Below are positions 38,495-47,606 of a stretch of 64,000 bases of DNA, piece by piece. The notes below the pieces were generated by a model. The model worked only from the letters and a program-made list of their open reading frames with translations. It was not told the origin of the DNA and ran no database searches. The stretch lies in contig NZ_KE384454.1 in the NCBI RefSeq assembly GCF_000425805.1, positions 226,674-290,673 of the forward strand. Reading direction: 5' to 3'. The stretch's first letter is position 1. Every line of letters begins with the position of its first letter. The DNA is from Pseudomonas vranovensis DSM 16006. Lineage in GTDB: Bacteria; Pseudomonadota; Gammaproteobacteria; Pseudomonadales; Pseudomonadaceae. The position numbers and the translations under genes were made by a program.

Positions 38495-39862
38495 ATGAAG
38501 CAGGATGCCATTCTTTTTATTGATGTCGATGACAGTCGTCATGTTCGCTATCACTACCGGGAGCCTCACTTTGCAGCGGCCCGCGAACAAGGATTGCTTT
38601 GTCTGACGGCGGGTGTAGCAGGGCGCCATCACCTGCAACGACTTCGGGATGACAGTGATGCCGTGTTCTTGCTCGATTCGCTGAACGAGCACGCCATTCT
38701 GGACCTGGTTGCCCAACTGGAGGAGCAGTACGCCCTTCGTGCGATTTTCTGCCAGGCGGGGCATCCGTCTGCTCAAGGGGAGGTGGGGTGTATCGTTGCG
38801 CAGGTCTGCCAGCGGCTCGGCCTGGTCTACAGCTGCCCCGAGGGTATTGCCGCCTGCAACAACAAGTTCCTGATGCGCCGTGTACTGGATAAGCAGGGGC
38901 TTCGCTCCGTGCCGTTCGCACTGTGCAGCAACGAACAGGCCCTCAAGGCGGGGGCTGACCGAGTGGGCTATCCGCTGATCGCCAAGCCACCGTTTGGTGG
39001 TGCCTCTGCGTTCATCAAGAAGTGTTCCAACTGGGAAGCATTGCGCAGCCATTACGCGCAGTTCCGTCGCGAGCACGGCACTGCCAGCAACTCGGATTTC
39101 TACGGCTGCGCGCACACCCTGGCGGGCGAAGACGGGCAGCAGCACGCGCACATTCCAGGCTGCAGCATGCTGCTGGAGGGCTATATCTCGGGCATTGAAG
39201 GGAGTGTCGAGTGTGTGATCGTCGGTGAGCAGATCCATGCGCTGCTGATCAACGAAAAACTGGTGCTTACCGAGCGCAGCGGCACTGTGCTCGAAAACCT
39301 GCTGATTTCACCGCCGGCGTCCTTTACCGAGCAGCAGTGCAAACAGATCCGCCAATACGCTGTGGATTGCCTGCGCGCGGTCGGCCTGACCAACGCGGTG
39401 GTGCATTTCGAGTTTCGCATGACCGCCGAGGGCCCCGTGGCCATTGAAATCAACCCGCGCCTGGGGGGGCTCTACGTCAACGCGGCATTTCGTGACCTGG
39501 CCGCCATCGATCCTTACCAGTTGTATATCGCTGTGCTGCTGGGCAAACCGGGGGTAACCGCGCAACTCGATGGTGCCGCGCAAAAGGTCGCCGCTGCAGG
39601 ACAACGCTACTCGATGCTGGCGGTGTACCCGGAACACAGCGGCCATTTCAAGGGCATTGAAGGCCTGCACTACCTGGATAACCAGGCGTGTGTACTGGAA
39701 TATGCCCAGCAGAGCGCCGGCAGCTATATCGACGCGGATATCGAAGAGCACTACTTGCTCAAGTGCTGGGCCAAGGTCGACGATGCCGCACACGCCCATG
39801 CCCTGCATGATGCGGTCAGGCAAAACCTGCGTGTCATCCTCGATAACCCGGTTGCAGGGTAG
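38495..39862 (+). CDS. ATP-grasp ligase
   Basis: A 455-residue protein. The N-terminal about 100 residues form a Rossmann-like preATP-grasp region; GYPLIAKPPFGGASAFIKK is the ATP-binding lysine and glycine loop, and EINPRLGG (E318, N320, R322) binds Mg-ATP. This resembles the dipeptide ligases and carboxylate-amine ligases of antibiotic clusters (BacD, TabS-like). It would activate a carboxylate as acyl-phosphate and join it to an amine. An in-frame GTG at 38489 is an alternative start. It begins 30 bases after the KamA-like gene. Confidence 0.88.
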   Translation: MKQDAILFIDVDDSRHVRYHYREPHFAAAREQGLLCLTAGVAGRHHLQRLRDDSDAVFLLDSLNEHAILDLVAQLEEQYALRAIFCQAGHPSAQGEVGCIVAQVCQRLGLVYSCPEGIAACNNKFLMRRVLDKQGLRSVPFALCSNEQALKAGADRVGYPLIAKPPFGGASAFIKKCSNWEALRSHYAQFRREHGTASNSDFYGCAHTLAGEDGQQHAHIPGCSMLLEGYISGIEGSVECVIVGEQIHALLINEKLVLTERSGTVLENLLISPPASFTEQQCKQIRQYAVDCLRAVGLTNAVVHFEFRMTAEGPVAIEINPRLGGLYVNAAFRDLAAIDPYQLYIAVLLGKPGVTAQLDGAAQKVAAAGQRYSMLAVYPEHSGHFKGIEGLHYLDNQACVLEYAQQSAGSYIDADIEEHYLLKCWAKVDDAAHAHALHDAVRQNLRVILDNPVAG

Positions 39863-39866
39863 CGCG

Positions 39867-40592
39867 ATGGACGTCCTACAGATTTCGGCGCATTTGCGCG
39901 AGCATCACCATTGCCATGTCCGGGATTATCGGGATCTGATTCCGATTGAACCCGGTGAAGAGGACAGCTTTCGAGCGTACTGGTCAAATCTGGTGCCCGA
40001 CGAGGCGTTCCAGGCGTACACCCACCGCGAACGCCGCATCCTGCGCTATCGATTGTCGCCTTCGCGGCAACTACAGCTCGACAGGAATACCGCGTTCAAT
40101 TCGCCCGTCACCTATGCCATCGAGTATCGCCAGGGCGTCAATCACTTGAGCTACTGCGAGGAGGGCTTCATCTCGCATCCGCTCATGCACAAGCTTCTGG
40201 CCATGGACCTTGCGCTGATCGGCCCGCACCTCGGTGAGCAGGCGTACACGATTGATATCCACCCGTTCCGGGTCAAGGCAGATGCCCAGTCCAGCAGCCC
40301 GACCACGTCGGGGATTCACCAGGATGGCCTGGACTGGGTATTCGTGCATTTCATCGGCGAGCGTAATACGGTGCCAGTGGTCTCGGAGTTCTTCACCACT
40401 GAATCGACACACAGCCCGGTGTTGAACCTGGCGCTGGGGCAGTTCCTCGAAACCATCGTGTTCAATGATCGCGCACTGTACCATCGCGCCAGCGATGTTC
40501 GTCCGCTGGCCGATTCGGCCCCAGCCTGGCGCGATGTGTTGCTCGTCGGCCTGCGCAGTGAAAGGCCCGACGCAGAGGCGCAGGGTTCATGA
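39867..40592 (+). CDS. 2-oxoglutarate/Fe(II) dioxygenase, IDO/BsmA-type amino acid hydroxylase
   Basis: A 241-residue protein of the PF10014-like family that includes isoleucine 4-hydroxylase (IDO) and leucine 5-hydroxylase. The metal triad is visible: H151-Q-D153 (SGIHQDGLDWV) and H206 (DRALYHRASDVRPL), with R212 placed to bind 2-oxoglutarate. It would hydroxylate a free aliphatic amino acid or the ligase product. The ATG at 39867 is 4 bases after the ATP-grasp stop, and the stop overlaps the MFS start, so the three genes are tightly coupled. Confidence 0.83.
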   Translation: MDVLQISAHLREHHHCHVRDYRDLIPIEPGEEDSFRAYWSNLVPDEAFQAYTHRERRILRYRLSPSRQLQLDRNTAFNSPVTYAIEYRQGVNHLSYCEEGFISHPLMHKLLAMDLALIGPHLGEQAYTIDIHPFRVKADAQSSSPTTSGIHQDGLDWVFVHFIGERNTVPVVSEFFTTESTHSPVLNLALGQFLETIVFNDRALYHRASDVRPLADSAPAWRDVLLVGLRSERPDAEAQGS

Positions 40593-41821
40593 GCCACGAC
40601 TCGCGGTTGGCCCGCTCGACCCTGAACGCGCGCCTGATCATCTTTGCCAGAGGCATTTCGGATTTTGGCGCGTTCCTGAACATCGTGGCGCTCTCCACCT
40701 ACGTCTACTGGCTCAGTGAAAGCGTGGTGTTCGTCAGTATCTTCCTGGCGTGCCGCGTCATCGGCGGGATTGTCGCCAGCCTGTTCGGCATTGCGTTTTT
40801 CCGGCGCTTTGCCGGGCGAGGCACACTGGCCGGCCTGGATCTGGCCAGGGCGCTGCTATTGACGCCGCTGCTGGTGCTGATACCAGCGCATCAGCTGAGC
40901 ATCCTGCCGTTTATCGCCTTTGGGATCGGCTTGTGCAATTCGCTGTTTGCCATTGGTATCAACAGCCAGCTACCCACCTGGGTTGCACTGGAGCAGCGGG
41001 TGAGCACCAATGCTTGGATTACCTCTGCCGCGGCCACCGGTGCGGTCTTCGGCAGCTTGCTGTCCGGCTTGCTGATTGCAACTGCGGGGTTCGCAGCGGT
41101 GTTCACCGTCAACATTGCCACCTATGTGCTGGCCGCCAGCCTGATCTTGCCGTTGCGTGCGTTGTATTCAGTCGCGGTAGCTGCGCATCGAGGGCTTTCT
41201 GCCGAGTGGCACGAACTCAGAACAGGGCTGCGTGCAGCACCGGTGTTGGCAGCCATGCTGCTGATCAGCATGCTCGACACGCTTGGTAGCGCCGCTCATA
41301 ACGTCGGTTGGCCCGTGTTGTCCCAGTACATTTCGCCAGACACGGCAAAAACGGTGATGGGTTATCTGCTGGCGGTCTGGGCCTGTGGCAAGTTCCTTGG
41401 CGCGCGCCTGGCCAGTGCAGTTCTGAAAGGCCGTGACACGCAGCGCATGGAGCGCCTGTTCATGATGGGCGTGGCGCTGATGTCCAGCGGTTTCGTGCTG
41501 ACCTTTCAACAAACCGAGTTGTGGTTGGCACTGGTGTTGGTCGTGTGGGCCGGCCTGGGGGATGGACTGTCTGAGGTGGCCTTGATTTCCCGGGCACAAA
41601 GCGAGCCGGATAGCCTGCGCCTGCCACTGTTCAGTTTATTGACCCTGATTCAGATGGCCGGCTTCGGCGTAGGCATGCTGCTGGTCGGCCCGTTCTATGT
41701 AGCATGGACGCCGGCCCAGGTGATTGTTGTGTTCCATGGCTTGCCGTTGGTTGCGCTGGTGATCATGGGGCTGTGGATGAACAAGCGGCGGATCGACGTT
41801 GGCGCATGGAAGAAATCCTGA
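40589..41821 (+). CDS. MFS transporter, probable product exporter
   Basis: A 410-residue membrane protein with about 12 hydrophobic segments in two halves separated by a basic loop (about 185-205). It resembles MFS drug exporters such as those of antibiotic clusters (MFS_1/MFS_3). Its ATG overlaps the stop of the dioxygenase gene (ATGA). In this position it most likely exports the cluster product and gives self-protection. No regulatory gene of the cluster is visible on either side. Confidence 0.85.
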   Translation: MSHDSRLARSTLNARLIIFARGISDFGAFLNIVALSTYVYWLSESVVFVSIFLACRVIGGIVASLFGIAFFRRFAGRGTLAGLDLARALLLTPLLVLIPAHQLSILPFIAFGIGLCNSLFAIGINSQLPTWVALEQRVSTNAWITSAAATGAVFGSLLSGLLIATAGFAAVFTVNIATYVLAASLILPLRALYSVAVAAHRGLSAEWHELRTGLRAAPVLAAMLLISMLDTLGSAAHNVGWPVLSQYISPDTAKTVMGYLLAVWACGKFLGARLASAVLKGRDTQRMERLFMMGVALMSSGFVLTFQQTELWLALVLVVWAGLGDGLSEVALISRAQSEPDSLRLPLFSLLTLIQMAGFGVGMLLVGPFYVAWTPAQVIVVFHGLPLVALVIMGLWMNKRRIDVGAWKKS

Positions 41822-41853
41822 GGGCCCATAGCAGCACGACCGCAGGCTGACAC

Positions 41854-41891
41854 CAGCGGCTACAAGTTGGGGTTGCAGTCTGTAGCCGCTG
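41854..41891. repeat. REP-like inverted repeat downstream of the MFS gene
   Basis: CAGCGGCTACA (41854-41864) and TGTAGCCGCTG (41881-41891) form an 11-bp perfect stem, followed by the GCTGCGATCGGCTGCGCAGC tail (to about 41930) common in Pseudomonas intergenic REP elements. Between convergent genes (MFS stop 41821, porin stop 41939) it probably also terminates transcription. Confidence 0.65.
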
Positions 41892-41938
41892 CCGAAGTAC
41901 GAGGCTGCGATCGGCTGCGCAGCAGTCGTCATTCCGTT

Positions 41939-43201
41939 TCAGTAATTGAGTGTATAGCGCAGGATCAAACGGTTCTCGTTGGCGCTGTCGGCGTAGGTGG
42001 AGCGGTTGGTGGAGTTGCGCCATTGTACCGACAGCCCTTTGACCGGGCCGCTCTGGACCACGTAGGTGATATCGGTCATGCGTTCCCACTCCTGGCCGTC
42101 GTCACCCGATGCGCGTAGGCCGGCCGCCTGTGATGTATTGATCATGGTCGGATCGACGTCCTCACCCTTGGCGTACTTCACCCCCAGGGTCAGGCCGGGA
42201 ATACCCAGGGTGACGAAGTCGAAGTCATAGCGCGCGAACCAGACGCGTTCATTGGCTGCGGTGAAGGTGCTCACCAGCGATTCACCGAACAGGTAGGTGT
42301 CAGTGCCATTGACGAACGCAAACGGGGTATCGCCCCAGGCTTTCTGGTAACCGCCGCCCAGAGTGTGGCCCTTGAGGCTGTAGGCCAGGTAACTGCTCAA
42401 GGTACGGTTATCGACTTCACCCAGGCTTTTGTCGCCGGTCTCGTTGGCGTCGAACAGGCGCACATCGGTAATAAGGGTGCCCACCGACAGTGGCTGGTTG
42501 AGTTTCAGGCCCACGTAGTTGTTGCGGTAAAGGTCTTCAAGCTCCGCGATGTGATAGCTCAAGGTCAGCGTCGGCAACGCTTTGTAATCGAAGGCCAGGT
42601 AGTTGTAATAGTCGGCTTCTACCGGCGCGTAGCCGGTGGCGGTGAGGGATTCGAAGTCGGTGGAGTTGCGCTGCTTCACCTTGTTGATTCGCAGCGCCGA
42701 AAAAGTCAGCCCGGACAGATCGTTGGACACCAGGCTGCCACCACGAAACACCTGGGGCAGCAAGCGGCTGTTGTTGCTTGCAAGCAACGGCATGACCGGG
42801 TTGATGCCGCCAATGCGCAGCTCGCTTTTGCCCAGGCGCGCCTTGGCGGTCACGGTCATCTTGCTGTATGCGTCTTCGACGTTGCGCTCGGAGTCGTAGG
42901 CCAGCAGGCCTGATCCGGTTCGGTCGGGACTGGAGTCGAGCTTAACCCCGAGCAGGCCAAGGGCGTCGACACCAAAGCCGACCGTTCCTTCGGTAAAACC
43001 CGATTGCAGGTTGAGGATGAAACCCTGGCCCCATTCATCGCGCTTGTTCTGGCGTGCATCGTCATTGCGAAAGTCGCGGTTGTAATAGAAGTTGCGCAGT
43101 TCAAGGCTTGCCTTTGCATCATTGACAAAGTCCGCCAGTGCCACAGGGGTTTGAGTGGCAACAGCCGTGGCGAGCAGCAGCTTCACAGGGTGTTTCGACA
43201 T
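41939..43201 (-). CDS. OprD-family outer-membrane porin
   Basis: A 420-residue exported protein (signal peptide about 1-23, ending ALA) beginning the mature part DFVNDAKASLELRNFYYNRDFR, a classic OprD family opening, and ending in an aromatic barrel terminus (LILRYTLNY). It would be an 18-strand specific channel for a small carboxylate, amino acid or aromatic acid. AAAGG precedes the ATG at 43201 by 8 bases; a GTG at 43210 is less likely. It is the last gene of a set with a nitroreductase and an AAHS carrier, suggesting uptake of an aromatic acid. Confidence 0.92.
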   Translation of the reverse strand: MSKHPVKLLLATAVATQTPVALADFVNDAKASLELRNFYYNRDFRNDDARQNKRDEWGQGFILNLQSGFTEGTVGFGVDALGLLGVKLDSSPDRTGSGLLAYDSERNVEDAYSKMTVTAKARLGKSELRIGGINPVMPLLASNNSRLLPQVFRGGSLVSNDLSGLTFSALRINKVKQRNSTDFESLTATGYAPVEADYYNYLAFDYKALPTLTLSYHIAELEDLYRNNYVGLKLNQPLSVGTLITDVRLFDANETGDKSLGEVDNRTLSSYLAYSLKGHTLGGGYQKAWGDTPFAFVNGTDTYLFGESLVSTFTAANERVWFARYDFDFVTLGIPGLTLGVKYAKGEDVDPTMINTSQAAGLRASGDDGQEWERMTDITYVVQSGPVKGLSVQWRNSTNRSTYADSANENRLILRYTLNY

Positions 43202-43950
43202 TACAGGCACCTTTTATTTTTGTTGTTGTGATCAAAGTGGAACGTTGCAAACGCACTGACCGTTTCCCGATCGGTCACCAGGGTGTTTTCGACACCGGCA
43301 GGGTCGGCGTAGCCGAGGCTCATGCCGCACACCAGCATCTGCTCGGGCGCAATGCCCAATTGCTGCGAGATGAGGGCGTGGTACTTGAGGAAGGAGGCCT
43401 GCGGGCAGGTATGCAGGCCTCGGCCACGCGCGGCGACCATCACGCTTTGCAAGAACATGCCGTAGTCGAGGAGGCTGCCCTCGCCGAGGCTACGGTCAAT
43501 GGTGAACAGCAGCCCTACCGGGGCGTCGAAGAACCGGTAGTTGCGACCGTGCTGTTCATGCATGCGCTGCTTGTCGCCCTTGTCGATGCCCAGCAACCCG
43601 TAGAGCGCCCAGCCCACGGCCCGTCGGCGGTCGAGGTAGGGCGCTTTCCATTGGCGTGGGTAGTAGGCATATGGGTCCTGCAGATGGGCGCTGCGCACCG
43701 GATCGTCATCGAGTTCGGCGATGGCGCGCGACAGCCGCGCCTTCGCTTCGCCGGCAACCACGTGAACATGCCAGGGTTGCATGTTCACGCCGGTAGCGCT
43801 GAAGCGGGCGACATCGAGGATGGCCTCGATGTCGGCCTGCGCCACCTCGGTGGGAAGAAATGCCCGGATACTGCGTCGCGTGGTGATTGCCCTGTCAACG
43901 GCCTGGTGTAGAAGTTTCGCGTCGGCTGGCGGTGGCGATAGTCGGTTCAT
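43201..43950 (-). CDS. Nitroreductase-family FMN oxidoreductase
   Basis: A 249-residue protein of the nitroreductase fold, with the FMN-phosphate motif TTRRSIRAFLPTEV near the N-terminus and the conserved NMQPWHVHVV and CPQASFLKYHALISQQLGI regions. Members reduce nitroaromatics, quinones or flavins with NAD(P)H. Its stop shares base 43201 with the porin ATG, so the two are coupled; the AAHS transporter gene ends 30 bases downstream of... its start on the same strand, making a three-gene unit MFS-nitroreductase-porin. Confidence 0.9.
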   Translation of the reverse strand: MNRLSPPPADAKLLHQAVDRAITTRRSIRAFLPTEVAQADIEAILDVARFSATGVNMQPWHVHVVAGEAKARLSRAIAELDDDPVRSAHLQDPYAYYPRQWKAPYLDRRRAVGWALYGLLGIDKGDKQRMHEQHGRNYRFFDAPVGLLFTIDRSLGEGSLLDYGMFLQSVMVAARGRGLHTCPQASFLKYHALISQQLGIAPEQMLVCGMSLGYADPAGVENTLVTDRETVSAFATFHFDHNNKNKRCL

Positions 43951-43980
43951 GTCTGATCCTGCAGGCAGCGTGCGATGTAC

Positions 43981-45324
43981 TCAGCGCGACAACGCCAGGG
44001 CTTTTCTCTCTTGAGTCGATTGCGCCCTGGACTGGTTGATCAAGGTGACCGCCAGGGCACCGATCAGGCCGGCCAGGCTGATAGCCATGAAGTTCTGCTG
44101 CAGCGGCAGGGCCAACGACACCAGCCAGCCAATCAGCACAGGGGCAACAATCGCGCCGATGCGCCCCACGCCAGATGCGAAGCCGACACCGGTAGAGCGG
44201 ATTTCCGAAGGATAGAAATCACCGGCGTAGGCATAGGCCAGCAACTGGGTGCCCAGGGTAGAGGCTCCTACCAGGAACACCACCGCGAACAACAATGTGG
44301 TATCGCGGGTGAAGCCCAGGAGGGTGAGGGCGATAGCACCGATGATGTAGAAGCACACCAGTACATACTTGATGTTGAACTTGTCGCTCAACCAGCCCCC
44401 GACCATGGCGCCGGCGATCGACCCCAGGTTGAAGACAATGACGAAGTTCAATGCAGAGCCCAGGCTGAAGCCCGCCATTGCCATCAACTTGGTCAGCCAG
44501 GAGTTGAGGGCATAGACCATGAATAGGCCAGTCATGAACGCGGTCCAGATCATCACGGTGCTAAAGCCGCGACCTTGCTTGAACAAGTCGCGTACCGGAG
44601 TTTCCTGGGTGCCCTGCACCGGTACGTTGCCAGTCACCACGGTATTGCTTGCCAGGTTAAAGCCCGGCTCGATCTTCTGCACGATCTCGCGCAGCTCATC
44701 CTGGCGACCGGTTCTGAGCAGGTAGCCGATCGACTGCGGCATGCTTTTGAGGATGAACGGAATCAGCAGTACTGGCAGGCCTGCAACGTAGAACACCCAC
44801 TGCCAGCCATAAGTCTCGATCAGTTGCTTGGCGGTGAGTGCCACCAGGATCCCGCCTACCGAATAGCCCGCGAAAACCAGGGTAATCAGGCGAGTACGCA
44901 GCTTGAGGGGCGAGTATTCACCCATCTGCGCAGTACACACCGGCAGTACGCCACCGATGCCCAGGCCTGCAATGAAGCGCGCGATGCTGAAGCTGACCGG
45001 GTCGTCGGTCAGGCCCGCCACTGCGGTGAAGATGCTGAACAGCGCCACACAGATGGCGATCATGCGCGGCCGGCCGATGCGGTCGGCCAATGTACCGAGG
45101 AAAATCGCACCCAACATGGTGCCCAGCAGAGCCGAGCCCGCCATGATGCCGGCGCTGGTGGGGTCGACATTCATGTCTTGCATGATCGCTGGCAGTGCCG
45201 CGCCGACCACGGCAAGGTCATAGCCGTCGATGATCAGAATGAGCACACACCAGAACAGGATGCGCCCATGCAAACGATTGAACTTTGAATCTCCTGCCAA
45301 CGCATAGACGTTCACTGATTGCAT
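43981..45324 (-). CDS. MFS transporter, aromatic acid:H+ symporter (AAHS) type
   Basis: A 447-residue, 12-TM carrier. IIDGYDLAVVGAALPAIMQDM in TM1 contains the DGYD motif of the BenK/PcaK AAHS group; GTLADRIGRPRM is the MFS loop 2-3 motif. It would import a benzoate- or hydroxybenzoate-like acid by proton symport, matching the porin downstream. The start at 45324 follows GAAGGA; the longer frame to 45387 lacks MFS sequence. No catabolic aromatic genes lie next to it, so the substrate is unknown. Confidence 0.9.
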   Translation of the reverse strand: MQSVNVYALAGDSKFNRLHGRILFWCVLILIIDGYDLAVVGAALPAIMQDMNVDPTSAGIMAGSALLGTMLGAIFLGTLADRIGRPRMIAICVALFSIFTAVAGLTDDPVSFSIARFIAGLGIGGVLPVCTAQMGEYSPLKLRTRLITLVFAGYSVGGILVALTAKQLIETYGWQWVFYVAGLPVLLIPFILKSMPQSIGYLLRTGRQDELREIVQKIEPGFNLASNTVVTGNVPVQGTQETPVRDLFKQGRGFSTVMIWTAFMTGLFMVYALNSWLTKLMAMAGFSLGSALNFVIVFNLGSIAGAMVGGWLSDKFNIKYVLVCFYIIGAIALTLLGFTRDTTLLFAVVFLVGASTLGTQLLAYAYAGDFYPSEIRSTGVGFASGVGRIGAIVAPVLIGWLVSLALPLQQNFMAISLAGLIGALAVTLINQSRAQSTQERKALALSR

Positions 45325-45525
45325 ATCGTGTCTTCCTTCGCTTTTATTCTTGTTTGTGAAGTGCACAGTCGTAATGCCAGGGCCCAATGGGCTACCTGCT
45401 GCGAATCCTAGGGGGGTTTACCAATACGTCACATGCCCGTGGGCGTCGTTGTGATTGACCGAAATGGACACCGGCTGTGGCAGTGGGCTTGCACTGCGAT
45501 GCGATACGACCGATAGATCGCAACC

Positions 45526-45540
45526 GCGGGGCAAGCCCGC
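45526..45540. repeat. REP-like core hairpin
   Basis: GCGGG-GCAAG-CCCGC with flanking ATCGCAACC, the common Pseudomonas REP core. It lies just beyond the stop codon of the AraC gene (minus strand, 45548) and may act as its terminator. Confidence 0.55.
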
Positions 45541-45547
45541 ACTTCCA

Positions 45548-46573
45548 TCAGTAAGCGCTTTGCTCTTGTGCGCTGCTGCGGCGATAGGCGCCGGGGCTTA
45601 CCCCGGTCCACTTCTTGAAAGCGCGGTGAAAGGCGCTGGTTTCCTGAAAGCCTGCCTGCGCGGCGACTTCGCAGACAGTCAAGTCCGATTGCCCGAGAAA
45701 GTTGATTGCCATGTCGCGCCTGAGACTGTCCTTGAGCCCTTGGTAACTCGCGCCTTCGGCCTGCAAGCGCCGTTGCAGGGTGGAGCTGGACATGCTCAAT
45801 TGGTTGGCGATCTCATCCAGTGCCGGCCAGTCTTCCGGGCGGTGGTTACGTAGCCGTTGCCTGACCTGGGCACTGAGACTCGCGTCATTGCGGTACTTGA
45901 CCAGCAGGCTGGCGGGCGACTCCCTGAGGAAGGTCGCCAGGCTCTCGTGGGACTGGGCGACCTTGAGTTTCAAGAAACTTGCGTCAAAACGTACGAGGGT
46001 TACCGGTGCGCCGAACTCGATGTGTTCGCAGAAACGCATCCGGTAGTCGCTGTCATCGTTCGGGCGCGGTGTTCGAAAACTCAACGCCTGCAGCGGAATT
46101 CGACGATTACCCAGCCAGCACAACAGGCCATGCACGAGGATCAACCAGGTGCCGTAGCTGAACAACCTGCGTTCGATGCCATGGTCGTGAATGATGATAT
46201 GCGCCGAATCTCCCTCCACCTTCAACTCGCCGTACAGATCGTCCAGCCCCATGCGCAGGAACGCCAGTATTCGCCGAAGCGCTTGCTCCAGCGATTCACA
46301 GCCAATGGTTGCATGGCACATAAGGCGAAAGCTGCCACGTCGCAAGGGATGGCTGTCGATGGCGAAGAACTCATCGTCGAGCATGTCCGACAACGCCACC
46401 CATAGCCTTGAGAAAGCCGCAGCCGATACCCGCGCGTTTGGGGACAGGAGCAATTGCGGGTCGATGCGCGCTTGCTGCAAGGGAAGGGCAGTACACAACC
46501 CCCGTTGGGCTGCGCCAAAAAGGGCTTCACGCACAAGGCTGATGGAGGTGGTTCCCTTGTAGGCAGCGAGCAT
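45548..46573 (-). CDS. AraC-family transcriptional regulator
   Basis: A 341-residue ArgR/OruR-like regulator: Arabinose_bd-type N-terminal domain to about 190, then two helix-turn-helix units (LDEIANQLSMSSSTLQRRLQAEGASYQ and TVCEVAAQAGFQETSAFHRAFKKWTGVSPGAYR). GGAGACC lies before the ATG. It is upstream of, and on the same strand as, the MFS-nitroreductase-porin unit, separated by 223 bases, and is its likely regulator. Confidence 0.9.
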   Translation of the reverse strand: MLAAYKGTTSISLVREALFGAAQRGLCTALPLQQARIDPQLLLSPNARVSAAAFSRLWVALSDMLDDEFFAIDSHPLRRGSFRLMCHATIGCESLEQALRRILAFLRMGLDDLYGELKVEGDSAHIIIHDHGIERRLFSYGTWLILVHGLLCWLGNRRIPLQALSFRTPRPNDDSDYRMRFCEHIEFGAPVTLVRFDASFLKLKVAQSHESLATFLRESPASLLVKYRNDASLSAQVRQRLRNHRPEDWPALDEIANQLSMSSSTLQRRLQAEGASYQGLKDSLRRDMAINFLGQSDLTVCEVAAQAGFQETSAFHRAFKKWTGVSPGAYRRSSAQEQSAY

Positions 46574-46695
46574 TGCGTGGTCTCCATCCGTTGATTCAAG
46601 CCGGAAAGAAACTTACCAGATGGCCGTAAACGGCGGGGCGCACATTTTTGCATATGCGCCAAGCGTTTAAGGGGTAGGGCAGTGGTGCAACCCGA

Positions 46696-47253
46696 TCAAA
46701 CATAATAGTGCGTCACGTTGTCCATCACGGCATCGCGACTCGTGTACTGGTCGGGTCTTTTTTGTATGCGCTGCCGCGCACGTTGGTAAACCGCCGAATG
46801 CACACCCGAGAAAGGGAAACTGTCCGCAGAGAATACCGGCACGACGACACTCACGCCGCGGCGGTATTCGTAATTGAATGTTTGTGCAATCAGCCCTGAA
46901 TAGTGTTGGGTGTACTCAATATTTGTGAAGCCTGCAGCCTTCAGCGCCGCAATGACCTGCATGCCTATATAGGTGGACGGCGGTGTGCATCTCAAGCGTG
47001 ACAGATGACCATCGCCGCCAAATATTTTAATACGGGTGTTGCCTGCACTCATACCGGCGTGATGGATGGCCGCCAGGATCTGACAGACATTGTGGTTTAA
47101 CTGCTTTTCAGAATCGAAGTGAGCGCACACAAGCCTTCGAGCGGTTGCGTCTTCTCCATACAGGCCAATACACGTCTGTATGGCGGGCATGGAGAGCGAC
47201 AAGTTTTCGGTAGGGAAGACCCCATAGCTTCCTTGCAGGATGACCGCGCGCAT
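46696..47253 (-). CDS. Hypothetical protein with CheD-like features
   Basis: A 185-residue protein that I do not firmly recognise. RIKIFGGDGHL recalls the KxFGGA segment of CheD glutamine deamidases, and the YGEDATARRLVCAHF...ILAAIHHAGMSAGNTRIK order also fits, but a clear catalytic Cys/His pair in CheD spacing could not be confirmed. No signal peptide or membrane segment. It starts the AT-richer accessory region; no chemotaxis genes are near. Treat the CheD link as a weak guess. Confidence 0.55.
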   Translation of the reverse strand: MRAVILQGSYGVFPTENLSLSMPAIQTCIGLYGEDATARRLVCAHFDSEKQLNHNVCQILAAIHHAGMSAGNTRIKIFGGDGHLSRLRCTPPSTYIGMQVIAALKAAGFTNIEYTQHYSGLIAQTFNYEYRRGVSVVVPVFSADSFPFSGVHSAVYQRARQRIQKRPDQYTSRDAVMDNVTHYYV

Positions 47254-47477
47254 AACATTCTTGTCCTTTTTGAATGGTTTAATGACTGCATTGAATCCGC
47301 AACAGGGACTGTACGTGACAGGACCCCGGACAGAATTCGGAAACGTCCTATTTTCTGGCCTCCGGGTAGTTTTGTAGAAGGACGCGCAGCGGATTTGTAT
47401 GCTGAGACAGTTCTCAAACGGAGGGAGTGCGATGAGGCTGGTCGTTTATGCGGAACGTTGCCAGGGAGCATCGGATC

Positions 47478-47509
47478 TAACTCAACTAAATGACTATTTA
47501 GTTGAGTTA
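47478..47509. promoter_or_regulatory. Perfect 14-bp inverted repeat (operator or terminator)
   Basis: TAACTCAACTAAAT (47478-47491) and ATTTAGTTGAGTTA (47496-47509) flank a GACT loop and are followed by TAATTTT. The AT-rich stem could be an operator for the small genes starting at 47607, or a terminator reading rightward. No gene was found in 47254-47606 apart from this element. Confidence 0.6.
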
Positions 47510-47606
47510 TAATTTTGCGTTATCAAAAAAGACGGGGAGTGAGGACGTTTTCGAGAAACCAGATATTGGTATCCTCCTAGGAAACCTCAAAAAGAGTGGA
47601 GAGCAT

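Noticed and set aside
46696..46710. AACATAATA near 46702 as a second dif half-site
   Set aside because: Only 9 bases match, no partner arm follows, and it lies inside the coding end of the gene at 46696-47253.
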